Assembly: GCA_002751075.1 (NCBI GenBank)
Contig: NAOQ01000109.1
Location: 29,384-82,148 of the forward strand
Source of the DNA: Ichthyophonus hoferi
Taxonomy: Eukaryota > Opisthokonta > Ichthyosporea > Ichthyophonida > Ichthyophonidae
Direction: 5' to 3'
DNA: 52,765 nucleotides
Both the position numbers and the translations under genes were made by a program. Below the pieces are notes generated by a model. That model saw only the letters and a list, made by a program, of their open reading frames with translations. It ran no database searches and was not told the origin of the DNA. Below, piece by piece: positions 23,061 through 36,485 of the stretch; the stretch's first letter is position 1; each line of letters starts with the position of its first letter.

Positions 23061-26000
23061 TGGCTGGGTAACCAATATTTTTGATCTTTCACTTACTATC
23101 AAAAATGTGAAAAATGGCTTTATTTCTTATACGACTTGCCGCTGGGGAACTTGATTTTTTGTGCTTGACAATATTATGCTTAGATAGATGATCCTTTTTT
23201 AATTGGCTACTACTTTTATTACATTCCGTTATAGCCGGCTATTAAGGGCATTAGGAAGTTGTTAGAAAACTACATAGCGGTTAAGTATTTCCTATAAACA
23301 ACAAACCAACCAGAACATTACACATACCTAATTGGTGTTTTCCCGCTATTTTTATATATATATAATAAATTCCCAAAAACAACAAAGCGACTGCTTGCTA
23401 TTATAGTTTTTCAGTTGTCAAATTTATATTAAGTCTTTCAGTTATTGTTAGAACCAAAGCGTTCTCTGCATTTTCATTTTTCATTCTGTTATTTTTGTTA
23501 TTTTTTTTTTCTTTCATTACTAAAAAAAGACATACCTTCCCAATTATGTGATAGGATGGGAATTCTTTGTAAATGATCTATGTTCTTATTGGTTCAGAGC
23601 TTGCTAAATAATATTTCACCAGACAACCTTGAAATAGAATAAAGTATGCCCAATCTTAGACCTAATTCTAATAATTCTCAAATGGTAGATGTTTATTTGC
23701 TATTCAGATTATCTATTAGAAGGTCAACCAATCAAGTTTGATATAATCAAATCATGAGAAGATATTTGTATAGTGCCGATCTATGATTACAGTGGGTTAA
23801 GTCATAGTTATTATTCACCTTGCAATGTGCAAGGCAAGAACTAGGAAACATCTCTAAATTCAAAACAATTGTGTGTTACAAATGCAGAACTCATTAGGGC
23901 TTTAGTTTTTCCTTTACCCATTGATAAGTGCCTAGGACAACTAGAAGAAGATAGGCACGTTGTACGTCAAATAAAATTCAGTACACCAGATACTAGTTCT
24001 ATTTACAATGAAGCTTTCTGCGCTAGCCTGTCTTGGGCATGTTTGGCGCACAATATAAATACTTTTTCATGGCACAAGAATGTGGGTAGTCTGAAAAGCT
24101 AAAACCTCTGCAGAGATACTCAATTCGTGGTTAATATCATGATTAAAAATATTATCACCAAGTCATACATAAACGTTTGAGTACATATAAGGAAATGACT
24201 TCATGGACAATACTTAAATAAGGCATAAGAGTATTTTAGTTAAGATTGACATGTTAAGAAAATATTTTTAACCGGTTCTGCTAAATATTTTAAACAATAC
24301 TTAAGAGAAAAATATACTATCCACATGCACATCACTGAGCTTGAAAGGCATAATTGTGTCTAAAAAATTTGGACTCTGAGTTGAATTTATTATAATTTGG
24401 TTTATTATGATAAAATTTACCAGTTAAATAAATGCGATTACCTAACCAAAAATAATTTGATTTAAAATTGTCACTTGGATTTCCGTAACTTGAAAGTGTG
24501 TTTGACATGTTTCCCGCTTAGGAGGAATCGGCGATCTAAACAATACAGCGATTGGCGGTTGTATGTTGAGGTAAATAACACATTCCTGTGGAGCATGAAT
24601 AAATTCCTTTTGTGCTTCATGTTATGATTGGAAAGTTTCTGTGAAGTGCTCATATGTTTATCTTAGCATTTCAATGCAATGTCATCCCCACCGCGCAATA
24701 TCAAGTATTGGCTATCCCGTCATTCAAATAAGTAGTCTTAGGTGGAACATGACAGACTTAGTATGATTCACAGCTACTGGTAAATTATGGATATCATACT
24801 GATTTTAAGTTTTGTGGAATATTACATGATTTCCTTTAAAATTCACAAGGATAAAGGCCGATTTTTATTTGTATTAAGTGTTCAATCTATGACATTAACT
24901 CTTTCTAACCCGATAATATTGTAATATTCATTGATGAAATAATATCTTGCTTTATGTAGTCTGTTTTTTTCTGTCCAAAATTCTATCTCAAATTAGACTA
25001 TGGAGGTGGTGGGTCGAGCTAATACACAATTTGTTTTTCTTGGCCACGCATTCACCGCAACCAAGGGTGCTGGTGCAGTCGTTTAGATTCAAGGTCAATA
25101 TTAATGGATATAATTTTTTTCGAAGCTTTATGCTTTGTTAAACACTAAGTTGGACAAATACCTACTATAGCCCAACAAAAAATTATTTTAGCATTGCTTG
25201 CTTAAGGATTTAAAAATAAGGATTTGGAGGTTTTCATATTAATGCCTTCAGAAACTTAATTAAGCTGACTAATTAAGCTGATTAATTAAGCGGAACAATA
25301 TATATTGAGCAATTGAAATGCTAGCATTCCCTAAGATATTTGTTTTTAATAAAGACAGAATTTATAGATTGTACGCTAGTTTATCCTACTTTATAGTCAT
25401 ATACAAGTAATCAAGTAGAATAAATAGTGAAAATTGATATACATACTTATTCTTCAAATCGGAGAAAGGCATAGTTATATGATATGATTAACTATGCCTA
25501 AACAAGATTTTTTGCATCAAATAATTTTTAAAGAGGTGGTCAATCATACTAATATTTTAATATTTGTTGGGAATAATAAGTAGAGACAGGAATGTTACTG
25601 TGACCTATATTCGTTTAGAGGGAGAGATAATACCGAATTAATGTGGGTTTAAACGTATCCCTTTGCATACACGGAGTACAGATATGCTAAGACATGTATA
25701 TATATATATAATAAGTCAGCAGGACTGGTCGTTGGCAAGATGCTTATGTTTGACATAAAATATAATTTTCTTGTGCTGAAGTATCACTAGTATAGTTACT
25801 AAAATCAAAAATTTAACGGCTTTTACTTTTATTTATTAATTAAAAAGAAAAAACCCCTTATTAGGCTGGTTTCTTTATTTAAATATAGCAAGAACATCTT
25901 ATACCATAAAAAGCAAGAAAATAATAATCAGTAAAATCAGTGAATTTGACAGTAATGGTATTAAAGTATCCTGAAACTACTGCCACAACATATAAGGCGA

Positions 26001-27370
26001 CAGTCGGAAATATGAAGGACTGGATGGCAGGCAATCTTATACCCAGAAATATACCAAAAAATAGCATGCAAGAATGTGACAGCCTAATGTTATTTAGGAA
26101 AAAGAAGTGAGTCATTACTAAATCCCCAACACAATAATATGAGAGTAACAAATCAAATACCACAACCACCAAGTACAAGAGTATATTCAACACACCATAT
26201 TACCGCTTCTCTGCCCCTGCCCCCAAATTACAAATAATATAAAAATAAGATGACGCAGCGTTCGGGCTCTTCGTTGGGTGCAAACCTATTGGCGGTTGAG
26301 CTCGATGAAACTTTATACTGATGGATAATCAAAAGAAATAATTAAGGACTAATCGTCCATAAAAAATAATAGTGTTTTGCATTAGCAATTGCACGGACTC
26401 TTGGCTTAAACGATTTCAAATGCGCAAATGGTTATTTTTTTTAATTTATTTTTTAAAAAACCCATCTCATAGGACAAAAACTGCAACCACAACACTTCCA
26501 GTAAATATCAAAGAAAGATAAAAGCCATTTCAGATCGTATGTTTAGGGTCTATTGTCTCGAATACTAAACCCCCACCCCGCGCAAAACTGAGATTTTGGT
26601 GATAAGCTAATTTTTTCTGTTTTTGACAAAATTAAAATTTTCGTGCTCATAGACCCCTATTCTTACATTCGAATATAAAGCCCCCAGCCCCTCTCCTCCG
26701 TATTTGAACAGGCTACATATATATGTAAATAAAATCAGATATATTCTCCAATGTCAACATAAAGCAAATAACTTTAAGATTTATACTTTAAAAATAATAC
26801 TGAATCTACAATTAAACTTGTGCTTTTAAAAGGATTATAAGAATGAATTGACAGCAATGAAGGTTATATTATATAATTAATAAAACTATAACAAAAAACA
26901 CAGAAAGTTTGTTCTGATCTTATACAAACCGCTTCAAATTTTTACTTTAGTTAATTAAACATACAATAATCTTTGCGACATTTAATAATAATAAATTATT
27001 TGTTTAATTAAAACCCATGGAATTATGGCAACAGAAAAAACATACACCACTTTATTTATTGTTTCGCTCAATAACTTCTATTATGATTAATGTTCTTAGT
27101 ATTATTTTAAAATGTTTCATAGAAAATCAATTCGAGTTGAATTTGATATTTTGATTCTACAATATCCTTTTCTACAGACATGGATATTACTATTCGTCAT
27201 ACAGTGAATGTATTTATCAATTCTTCAAAGGTAAATGTTTAATCAAAGGTTTTTAAATTGTATTATTGACTTAATTGAAAGACTTAGTATTTGGGTTGTT
27301 AAAAGTTATAAATACTTATCTTGACAACTACAACAAAGAATTTCAATTCATTAATCAGTAGCCAAACTAT
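23061..27370. other. AT-rich intergenic, mostly featureless
   Basis: No gene supported. Minor items: three copies of a CTAATTAAG-like unit at about 25255-25292; TA runs near 23.36 and 25.70 kb; a pair of similar C-rich segments at 26552-26585 and 26668-26700. A short plus-strand reading at 23869-24102 has no recognisable motif. Confidence 0.5.
26545..26720. repeat. Paired TCGAATA...CCCCC segments
   Basis: TCGAATACTAAACCCCCACCCC and, about 115 bp later, TCGAATATAAAGCCCCCAGCCCC are directly repeated around an AT-rich core. Such C-rich TCGAATA ends resemble termini of some DNA transposons, and a pogo-like relic lies 2 kb away, but no matching inverted end was found. Confidence 0.3.
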
Positions 27371-27378
27371 AAAGTGTC

Positions 27379-27730
27379 TTAATTCAACAGCATAAATTTG
27401 TTTTTGTCATATCTAAGAAATATACAGTTATCGTTAACATCTGTTCCGTAAGCAAGTGGTTCATTATGTGTGGCTGTAAATAATAATATTTCTATTGAGC
27501 ATGCTAGCGCGGCAATAAATAATTCATTTACGCCCTTTTTTTGGACTCCAGTCACCCATTCATTAGCATTGTCCTTGTCATATAAATCTACAGTTCTCTT
27601 AACATTTTCAGTCATCCTTAACCAATCTCTTGTACATCTTAAAATTATTTCCATTTCCCGATAATGTTTTGGATATTATTGTGAAAAGTGCATCTTGTTC
27701 GTAATTAATATTCCAATTCATAGACTCAAA
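27379..27730 (-). pseudogene. OTU-like domain remnant
   Basis: The upper part (27.66-27.73 kb) reads INYEQDALFTIISKTLSGNG and the lower part (27654-27379) reads ...VNELFIAALACSIEILLF and then NCIFLRYDKNKFMLL. The order resembles an OTU cysteine-protease fold: a (DGN)CLF.A.S..L.G start, a ..EL.I.ALA....I.. middle and an I.L.Y....Y..L end. The catalytic DGNC position reads EQDA, so it would be inactive, and the frame shifts between the parts. OTU domains occur in some transposons. Recognition is tentative. Confidence 0.3.
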
Positions 27731-28071
27731 TATACAATCACTATAAAATAGAATATCTAATTATTAGATAGGTTTAATGTTTTCAATATATCATTTTGCC
27801 CAAGGAAAATTTCCTGCAGAACAGTATGACATTGCTGTACCCTAAAAGTGACATTGCCAAAAACTATCCTGCATTCAACAACAAAACCGTTTTTGACGAT
27901 ATCTGTATAATCTGTCATTTTAGATGCATTTATCTGGTTTGTTACGATTTCATAACCGGGTAATTTTATATTCCAGCTGCTTGTTCTTCCGGGATTACTT
28001 TTAATTGCATTGGTTAATCATATCCTATAAAGCTCTTCATATACTTTCTGAAAACTTCGATTTAGTACTGT

Positions 28072-28255
28072 CAAACCAAATTAATTAGCATTGTTGAGTC
28101 CAAATTAGAAGCAACCCATGCTCATTTAAATCTACATTTAATTATGGGTCCAAATCAAAAGATTGCCAAACCAAATTAATCAGCATTTTCGTCCTAGATA
28201 AGGCAGTTCATTATATTTAGATCTATACTTAAATTATGGGTCCAGTCAAAAGATC
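28072..28255 (+). repeat. Two-copy tandem repeat, unit about 95 bp
   Basis: Copy 1 starts at 28072 and copy 2 at 28167, both with CAAACCAAATTAAT.AGCATT and both ending near TTAATTATGGGTCCAAATC or its variant. The copies are clearly diverged, so the duplication is not recent. Confidence 0.7.
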
Positions 28256-28499
28256 TATTTAGCAAATATGAGTAGAGGCCTAGTTTATTATCATATTAAT
28301 TGAATGCACACCAGCATGTGGTTCAAAGTATAAAATAAAAAAGACAACACTAAGTTGTGGCCTTTTGAGAAGGGTCTGTTGAAGACACTCTCACTATCAA
28401 ATCTTTGGATAAGGCTTCTTGTGAGTTGTTTTCTTGTACACGCTTTATACCAGGCAACATCAATGGATGTCTAGGAGCTTTTGAGGGCCTAGCGAGGAC

Positions 28500-28810
28500 A
28501 AAGCAATTTTGCCCCTGGACAGCTCATCAGAGGAGGACGACTCCCCGCACGCTTTGGCACCCGTTTTAGCTAACCAAAGACATTGAGAGCGGGAACATAA
28601 AAAAATATCAAAATATTGGAGACGTTTAGCAATATTGAAGGCCAGAGACAACTTGGCTCTCATATCACTCTCAGACACCAGAAGAACCATGGTGCAAAGA
28701 TTAGAGGTAATGACACAGGAAGTTGTCAACACTACAACTGAGTTAGTGAGTGTCAATTCAACCAACATTTCTAACAAGTACAATATTGAGAACTTGGAGA
28801 ATACCAGTTA
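28500..28810 (+). other. Short protein-like stretch, unrecognised
   Basis: One plus frame reads SSEEDDSPHALAPVLANQRH, and after one stop KKISKYWRRLAILKARDNLA, then QRLEVMTQEVVNTTTELVS. It has an acidic serine-rich start and a helical remainder. It may be a remnant of a coiled-coil protein. The opposite frame is also open for 107 codons, so strand and reality are uncertain. Confidence 0.2.
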
Positions 28811-29390
28811 AAGATTTTGATTTTGGAATATATCTAATAATCAGTTTCTTATCTATGTATATTTCCTTGCAGTTTAAATGAACAGTGCATGAATCAATTA
28901 ACAATAGGACCCACTCGCCGTTTTCGGTTGTGGGTCTTTTTAATATGAATTTGTTAATAAAATTTTCAAAAATCAGATTATTCCATATCCCAGTGTCGTT
29001 TGTAGCCACTAATACACCTTCATTGAAAATATTTTTGGTGTCTTTCAGTTTTTAGAATAAACAATGAGTCTTCTCAATCATACCAGCTGCATTAACAAAT
29101 AAGATTGCTGTAAACCTGTTGTGGTTATTATTATTTTTTAATGAATACATTTTTCGATTCAACCGGGCACATAGTGGTGTTAATGTTCTGCTCAAAGTAA
29201 TGTGGAATTTGGTCAAAGTTTAAAACATTTTCCTTCCTTATTTGTTCTTCTATGATAATATCATTATTTTTGATAATCCCTCGCACCTCTAGTCGCAGGA
29301 CCTCTGCCATTGGCTGGTTCAATTTTGATGGATCTCATCTTTCTTGGATTGCCATTTAACACCACTAGATTGCACTAACCATTTTTTTTT
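28758..29390 (-). mobile_element. Pogo/Tigger-like DDE transposase remnant
   Basis: In order on the minus strand: a piece with MAEVLRLEVRGIIKNND; VLNFDQIPHYFEQN (first catalytic Asp, as in the family's N.DETP.YF motif); RFTAILFVNAAGMIEK; WNNLIFENFINKFI; GEWVLLLIDSCTVH (second Asp, LL.LD...H); IIRYIPKSKSLTGILQVLNI, in place of the family's I.P...T...QPLDV. The third acidic position therefore reads Asn, and at least one stop interrupts the region near 29.05 kb. The N-terminal DNA-binding part is missing. No terminal inverted repeats were found. A dead plain DNA transposon of the DDE_1 (pogo, Tigger, CENP-B-like) type. Confidence 0.6.
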
Positions 29391-29519
29391 CATATACATA
29401 TGTAATGTAATAATAAATTTTAATAATATTAAATGATTACAGCCATATAAAGAAATATTTGAATTAATTATTTATTTCTGTTCTAAAAATATTTATATAA
29501 TGGAGAGTAACAATAATTA

Positions 29520-29800
29520 TGACTAATCAGGACACAATCTTGAATGCCCAGTTTCCGATGATAACCGATTTGGATAAATGTAAACGAGCTCCTTGAACCC
29601 AAGTCGGGAAAACAAAGGTAGCCAAGATATTCATTGCACATATTTGCTATATCCAGAGTTTTCCCTTCCTCTATATCCTTTATATCAGAAATCTGTGGCC
29701 GGCATTGGAAGAATTTAATATTCTCATAGTTACAAGCATAATAATGATGGTATGCATCAGACCATGAACATTCTTCTTCAACAAAAAAAATTATGCCGTG
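29520..29800 (-). pseudogene. Protein-like stretch, unrecognised
   Basis: A minus frame reads EEECSWSDAYHHYYACNYEN, then CRPQISDIKDIEEGKTLDIA, then NEYLGYLCFPDLGSRSSF without a stop for about 85 codons. Composition looks like real protein (Cys, Tyr, Asp rich) rather than AT-rich noise. I see no family match. It may belong to the neighbouring transposon or be an orphan exon. Confidence 0.25.
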
Positions 29801-30056
29801 CTGCTATAGATTCACGCTTAGTTTATAATATTTCGATCTGAGATGCATGTATACAAAAACAGCATTCAGTTGATATTGGAAACACCTTTTCTCACATTAT
29901 GGAGGTCAGATCTCATCACAATCTTGCAATATATTCTGTAATATATTTATGTATTGTTTTATTATATGAAAAGAAAAGTGCTCGCATTTTCATATATAAA
30001 GAAATTAATCTGGGCGCGCGTACGCAGGTTTTCTACACGTACAATCGATATATACT

Positions 30057-30185
30057 TGTTACAACAGAAATATTTAAATAATTTGAGTATTTCTATATTG
30101 TTATAATCATTTAATATTATTAACAATTATAATCACTTACGTAGTCTAGAAAAATAGTCAGTGTAATCTATTAATATTAACTGGC
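30057..30185 (+). repeat. LTR-like repeat, partial copy
   Basis: Starts TGTTACAACAGAAATATTTA and shares its order with 30487 onward, including ATTA.TTACTTACGTAGTCT.GAAAAATAGT. Only the first about 130 bp is present. A hexamer run (GAGCCA, about four copies) lies nearby at about 30.23-30.26 kb. Confidence 0.5.
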
Positions 30186-30486
30186 ATATCAACCGCCAGC
30201 CATTATACACCAGATGTCAAAGCCTTCAACAGAGCCAGAGCCAGAGCCAGAGCGAGAAGGAATATTTAGCATACAGTTTAGCCAACAGTCTTTCATTTTA
30301 TTTTGCATTGGGTTCCATGCTATAGTTATAGTTGCTTCTGAATGTCATCTGAGAATTATCTAGTCCCTTTAGTGAGCCACAAGCCCATAGTAAGTCACCA
30401 TGTTAAGTTAAGGTTCTTTTCATATTCCTTTTTCATATTTATTTTTTTGCCCTAGATGAAATAATCCGCCTAGGACAAGAGGGAGT

Positions 30487-30900
30487 GTTGAAACAGGAAT
30501 ATTTAATTAATTTGGATGTATTTTTATATAACTATAATTATTTTACATTATTAGCAATTATTATTACTTACGTAGTCTGGAAAAATAGTTGGTGCAGTTT
30601 ATTGGTTGGCAGAGGTCCCGCGACTATAGCCATAGATGGAATAATCATTCCAATAATGCTCATTAAACTCATAGATGATTTGTCAAGCACCATTATACTA
30701 CTACAAGAAATATTGCCATATAATGAAATATATTGCTTTTTAGCCAATTGTTTTTACTCAGATGAGAACAGTCACAATAAAGCATTGTTATATTTGTCAA
30801 CAATTACTGCTGTCTTCTATGGAGATAACTGTACAGTCTTAATTGTGGTAAAATATGAAAATGCGCCTTCATGATACTCTTGGGATAATGGATGTTATAT
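30487..30900 (+). repeat. LTR-like repeat, longer copy
   Basis: Begins TGTTGAAACAGG directly after a purine tract (AAGAGGGAG), as copia LTRs in this window do, and is related to the partial copy at 30057. The 129-codon open frame across it (30485-30874) is therefore probably not a gene. The right end is uncertain. Confidence 0.45.
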
Positions 30901-30999
30901 CATATACCTCACCTGAAAGCCCAAAAAGACCACATAATGTGAATAGATCATGTACAAATATATTTTATGTATATATATACTTGTTATGGTAAGTAACAT

Positions 31000-31644
31000 A
31001 TAATGATATATGTTATATAGAAATATGTAATGATATGGTATGCCATACATTAAATTGCCTTTTATATTCACTAATACAATGGCATATATGCATTAATGCA
31101 TCTTTATGTGTATCTTTGTATATAAGAATGCATGTAGGCATTGTAAGCATATGGTATAGTTAGGCATGGCTCAATGAACATGTATTTTTCATTGCAAGTA
31201 CACATGCATTAAACGTATATATACATACATACAATTCTTTCTTAATTATACCATCTTTCCCTGTCGAAGTATTTTGGCTTTTATGATCATAGAGTAAGTC
31301 TTTAGCTGAAAGCTGAAGGATATATATATAAGTATTGATGCTTATGCTTTTATTTTTTAACTTGTTATGAACCCCTATTTGTGAAGAAGAATTAGAACAG
31401 GTTTTTTTTTAATAATGAAAACTATGGAGTTAGTTAATTATCATGAATTAACTTTACAATGTCACTAATTGTAGCTGTTCAAAGACTTGAAGACTGCTGA
31501 ACTAATTGACAACATAGTGTAGAATTTATGTAAGTGTTAGAGGTGCGTGTTAATGGTGCTAGATCCATAGCTTTAGAAGCCCAATGCTAGATACCACTCA
31601 TGCACTGAATGCACACAAACTTATACTAGCTATATATGACAACA
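31000..31644 (-). repeat. Probable 3' LTR of the minus-strand copia element
   Basis: On the minus strand, TGTTGTCATATATAGC begins at 31644, directly after a purine tract (GTAAGGAGAA) that follows the RNase H region. The far end is not defined; the tract is rich in TA and ATATAC repeats. Confidence 0.4.
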
Positions 31645-34600
31645 TTCTCCTTACGTTTTTATATACCTATAAAGGATGTAATCTTAAATTTCTAAAGCTA
31701 GTAAAAAGCACATCCATATAAATTCCGTTGGTGAAAACGCCTTACTGAATACGTTAGCCTTTTTCTCTATTGCGGAGATTTGGTTCATCCCTCTATGATA
31801 CCATATTGAATTGCAGCCTTAGTGCCATAGAAATTCATTCAGATGTACTTTGTATTTCTAGTGATCCTATTATTCTTGGTAATCTAAATTTTGACGGATT
31901 GTTCTGAAACATTAGAACAGGTTCTGAGGAGATTAATATGTTGCTCAATATGTCTACCATTCAAACAATTTCATGAGTTACACACAGTACATAAGACTAT
32001 GTACACAGCTTATGTATTTGATATTACCACAATGGTCTGCTTTTTGTACAACTGAAAAACCATATAATCCGAGAGAACAATATGAAACCATCTGTAGACT
32101 TCCTTAAGTCCACATTCCTAACAGAGTTGACAACCACATAAGCTGTAACCTTTAAAGGTTCTGATGGAAGATTATATCTTTATCTAGGTTGGAGTTTAGG
32201 TAAGCTATCACATGATGCACCATCTTCCCATATGCCCTGGAAAGATTTAAGGAAAAGCTTCCCAAGAATCCTACTGAAAAAGAAATATCCGGGCATGTTA
32301 GCCTGGAGACCCATATGAGGCATCCTATTGCTCTCTATTAATCCCTTACAGTGCACATGGGGTATTTGGGTATGGCTAAGTACAAAGCTGCTACCTGCCC
32401 TGATAGTATAGGTGACATGACATGTTTTGTCTGTCCAATGAATATTTTTGAACAAATTCTCTCACGTATCCCTCTTGGAATGTATGAATAAAACCATTCC
32501 CATCCTTTGTAATTTGCTATCCTAAATACTTTGAAGGGAAACCCCAATTCTTTTTATTGAACTAATGTTTCATGCTTACAACAAGTTCATTGACAACAAT
32601 CTTGCCATTAGCCATTATCAGTATGTTATCAACATACACCCAAATGACCGAAAAAATATGACATACCTTGATACAAATAAAAAAGGGTCTACATTAGTGG
32701 GGAACAGATATTCTCCTGTGCAAAATACTACTAAAATAAATTACCGTACTAAAACAGAGGGTTTCAATTTATAGAGTTAACGTTGACGCTTATATACCTC
32801 TTTAGTAAAATCAAGATTCACAAATTTCTCGGGCTGGTACATATAAATATTCTCTTCTAGCTTTCCATTGATATAGGCATCAACTATGGCAATTTGAGCC
32901 ACTTTTAAGTTTTCAGCTGCAGCTAAAAAAAGAGGATGCAGATGGTCGTCAAAGAACATATTGGAAATTCATTATCAAAATAGCTTGCATTTGGACACCA
33001 GTAATTGGCCATGACTACTAGTCAGGCTTTGTACTTGGTAATGTTACCATAGCTGTTGTGTACATTGGTCATACTACCATTTGATTCTGGTTACAATCAA
33101 CTAGTTGCTATGCTATGTTGTCTCAGAGGATATTCATTTCCTGTAACAGCCTTTTCCCATTCTGGCCAAAGTGATGATTTCATTGCAGCAGTTACAAACT
33201 TTGGTATGTCTAGGCTGTACATATTGGGCAATGATATAGCATGGAGTGCAGGGTTGGTGGCTGATTCCTTGAAATATTGAAGACCAGAACGTGTAATAAC
33301 AAGAGCATACTTAAGCTGTATTTGACTTTCCTTTAAAGTAAAAGCCTAAGATTCCCCCTAATTTGGCAAACACTGTTGAGCATGGGTGCTTTTAATGTGG
33401 AGTTGAAGGAGAATACTTGTCCTTTTTAGCGGATGGTTGACCTTTGCTTGTAGATTTGCTCAACTCCCCCTTAAATGCTGACTTTTCAGTCAGCTCCACT
33501 ATCCTTAGAGAATTGTCCTGCATGCTTCCTGTCTTTAGAGCTGATATTGGCACTAGAGTAGCTCTCTTTTGTCCAATTGATCCTTTTACACTCTTTTGCC
33601 CATTGCTAGTAGGAGATAATTCTCTAAATAATGGAGCTTGAGGCTAGCCTTAATACATAGAGAAGCCTATGTCAGAAAAACATATATTGCTACTCACTAT
33701 TAATTGTTTGCTCTTCTTGTCCAGGAGTCTATATGCTTTCTGTGGATATTGGTAGCCTAACATGATGATTTTACATGTATAAGGAGATATTTTGTCTATA
33801 ATATTGAGTTTTTAATAACATTTGCATCTAAATGCTCCCAAACAATTTGCAGATGTTCTGGTTTGGCTCCACAACTACCACAGCAGTTCAGTTTTTCTTA
33901 GACTACAAGATGTTTGTACATTAAGGGTAGAAGCTGTGACTTTTACTACTTCATCCCAAAACATTCCTCATGCTCCACTTTCTATAAAATAGCTTCTGAT
34001 TATGGTGAATATGATCTGGTTGATATGCTCACTGATCCCATTTTGTTAATGATAGCCAGAAACTGTAGAATTCCGGGTTCTTTAGGTAACTGTCAAAATC
34101 CAAGTTTAAAAGCTCATACTAATTATTTGTCACTAATGGCGACATCGATTTATTAGGTTTAGCTATAGCATGAGCATGCTATTCTTTAAAACAATGGAAT
34201 GCTTCAAAGCTCCTCATGAAAAGAATGAAAGACACGTAGTGTGAATACCTGTCTGCAAATGTCACTATATACTTGTACCTAGCTAGAGTAGGATTGTTTA
34301 ATAGGACCAACGAAATGTAAATGTACTCTTTGTAGAGCCCAGGTAGCCTTGCCTATATAGATGGGACAAAAAACACGTTAAGCCTTGGACATATTGCAAG
34401 TCACACGCTCCTATGTTGAACTTCCTTGTAATTTGGACTCACATAGATAGAGAACTAGAGGAATGAAAGCTGTACCAAAGTGCACAGATTTTGAATGAAA
34501 GATTTGATAAGACAAAAGTCCCATTTCTGTAGTTGGTGAGTTCTTGCCTATATATTTTTCACTTGGTTTCTTGATGAATTTACTTGGAAGTTGATGTCCT

Positions 34601-35560
34601 TGGGTTTTTTGTTGGACTTGGGGATTGCAATAAGATTAGCTACAGATTTTGTTTGTTCCATACTAACCTTGTTGTAAGGGCAGAAATGTTTTGCATCTAG
34701 TCTGTAGACACAATCATTAAGTACACTCCCTTGTAGCATAACTTGTGTATTCTACATGGCAAACACTTGCTCCTCTTGGAACACCGTTTTTATTCCCTTT
34801 CCCCTCAGAGGAGGTATAGTAAACAAAATTCATTTTCAAATCTGCGACATATGGCACGTTTGTAAATATTACAGTCCTTTCAATATCTCTCCCCTCTCAT
34901 AAGTAATTTGATATTGCCAGATTCAGGAAAATTGCTTTGTTCCCCTGCCATATATGCTTTTGAAGGCTTCTTGCCATTGTTTTCTCCAAGGTTTACTGGA
35001 AGAAGATCCTGAATCCTGTTTTTTCTTTCAATTCTGTCCCAGTATATTTGCAATTGCCCCATTTAGTATGATCAATAACTTACTGATCCTTCTCAGTTTT
35101 AGATAATATTCTAACTTATGTGGACTATTACAGATTCATACTAAATATTTTGGGTGTTTTGGTATCCTACGTTGTCATGGCATTGGACATAGGGCCTCAG
35201 CATTTTTGATTGATGCTGAGGTTAATCAGAAGTCTTAGTATAGATGATACATTCAGTGAACTTTTTAAGAGTCCATTTGTCTCTTGAAGATGTTATAAAT
35301 ATTTCCACTTGCTTGGCACTCTCCTTAACCTCACTCATAATCTGAATAGCTTTAATAAGGATGGACGAGTCATTTACTTCCAACTCCATCCTTATCGCTT
35401 TCTTCATAATTCCCAGATGTCTTTCTCAAAAATATGCTGCTTGACTCATGTGGCTTTGGTTTTACATTGTAGAAATCCATTAGATTTGTTGAGCAAATTA
35501 GAGTTTCATTATTTTCAAATTTTGCTTGTATGCCTATTCATGTTTGATAAGTGAACTGTA
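31645..35560 (-). mobile_element. Ty1/copia element, minus strand (gag to RNase H), decayed
   Basis: Reading right to left: gag-like fragments at 35.4-34.8 kb; integrase near 34.45-34.2 kb (C..M...A, then VHLHFVGPI); the RT entry near 33.28-33.1 kb (SLWPEWEKAVTGNE); VDAYINGKLEENIYMYQPEKF at 32.9-32.8 kb; LFPTNVDPFLFVS near 32.7 kb; RNase H near 32.1-31.95 kb (RKSTDGFILFSRIIW). All major parts are present in the usual copia order, but it is broken many times and old. The 5' LTR was not identified before the gap at 36.49 kb. Confidence 0.7.
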
Positions 35561-36485
35561 GGGGTTCCCAATCTAAAAAACTGCACTGTTCCCATATAAT
35601 TAAATAATGAAAATAATACCTAAAGGTTGCCTCTGCTGCTGAAATAATATTTGGCCTCAGTACTTGACTTGGAGTAAGAGGTACGTACCCTGATTCTATG
35701 CAAGCATGCTTAAACTTGCATGTACGATCTTATGGTGTCAGATTAGTCACTATATGTTAGTTGTCCATCTCTCCCTCTTTTAAATACATGTTCTTGGCTT
35801 ATAGCTATTGGTTAATGTGACCCGACCTCAGTAAAATGTGGGCTAGTAAACCCATTATCACACTGAACTTGGTATATGTTAAAGTATGATAAAGGTATAT
35901 ATGTTTTTTGGGACTCAATTTAAGGGTTTTAGACTTTGTTGCACTGTATTTACTGTTTAAAGTTATTTGATCGCAAATGGCATTTAACGATTAGTAACTA
36001 ACCTCTCTATGATTGGTTACATTATTAAGAAATAGCATTTAATCATGCTGCGATATCGAGAGATAGCGCATAGAGTACCAGAGTATGACGATATCATAGC
36101 TTCGGACTGGGTAGTTTAAGTAAATACGGATAAGTTAATCCAATAGATAATAGGTTCACAGAAGTTCAAGATGTATTGAGCCAGTAAGGAGAGATGTGCA
36201 GTTCTTAAAGTTTAGCATTTAGAACAATGCGGTCATCGATTGGTTCTTAGCGTCTGTTATATCATATCGGATACAAATGGGCTCAGTATCAAATGCATAT
36301 GATTGGAGATCTATTAAGGATTATATTTTAGCGATGAATTACAGGGCAATTCAACTATAAAATAAAAGGTTCCATCCACATTAGGTTGGGACCGGGAAAA
36401 CTAAAAGATTAAATAAATGAATATTTATTTTACTAGTGATCAGTCTTAAATAAGACATCAAGTGATGTCGAGGCGCCTTGCGATT
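35561..36485. other. AT-rich stretch between copia element and gap
   Basis: No gene recognised. It may contain the 5' LTR or leader of the minus-strand copia element, but I found no matching LTR pair. Confidence 0.4.

Noticed and set aside
25879-26193. 104-codon minus-strand frame that looks like a multi-span membrane protein
   Set aside because: AT-rich DNA readily gives Phe/Leu/Ile-rich frames; no motif, homolog or context supports it.
30485-30874. 129-codon plus-strand open frame with hydrophobic stretches
   Set aside because: It coincides with an LTR-like repeat (TGTTGAAACAGG after a purine tract) that is partly repeated at 30057, so the frame is probably incidental.
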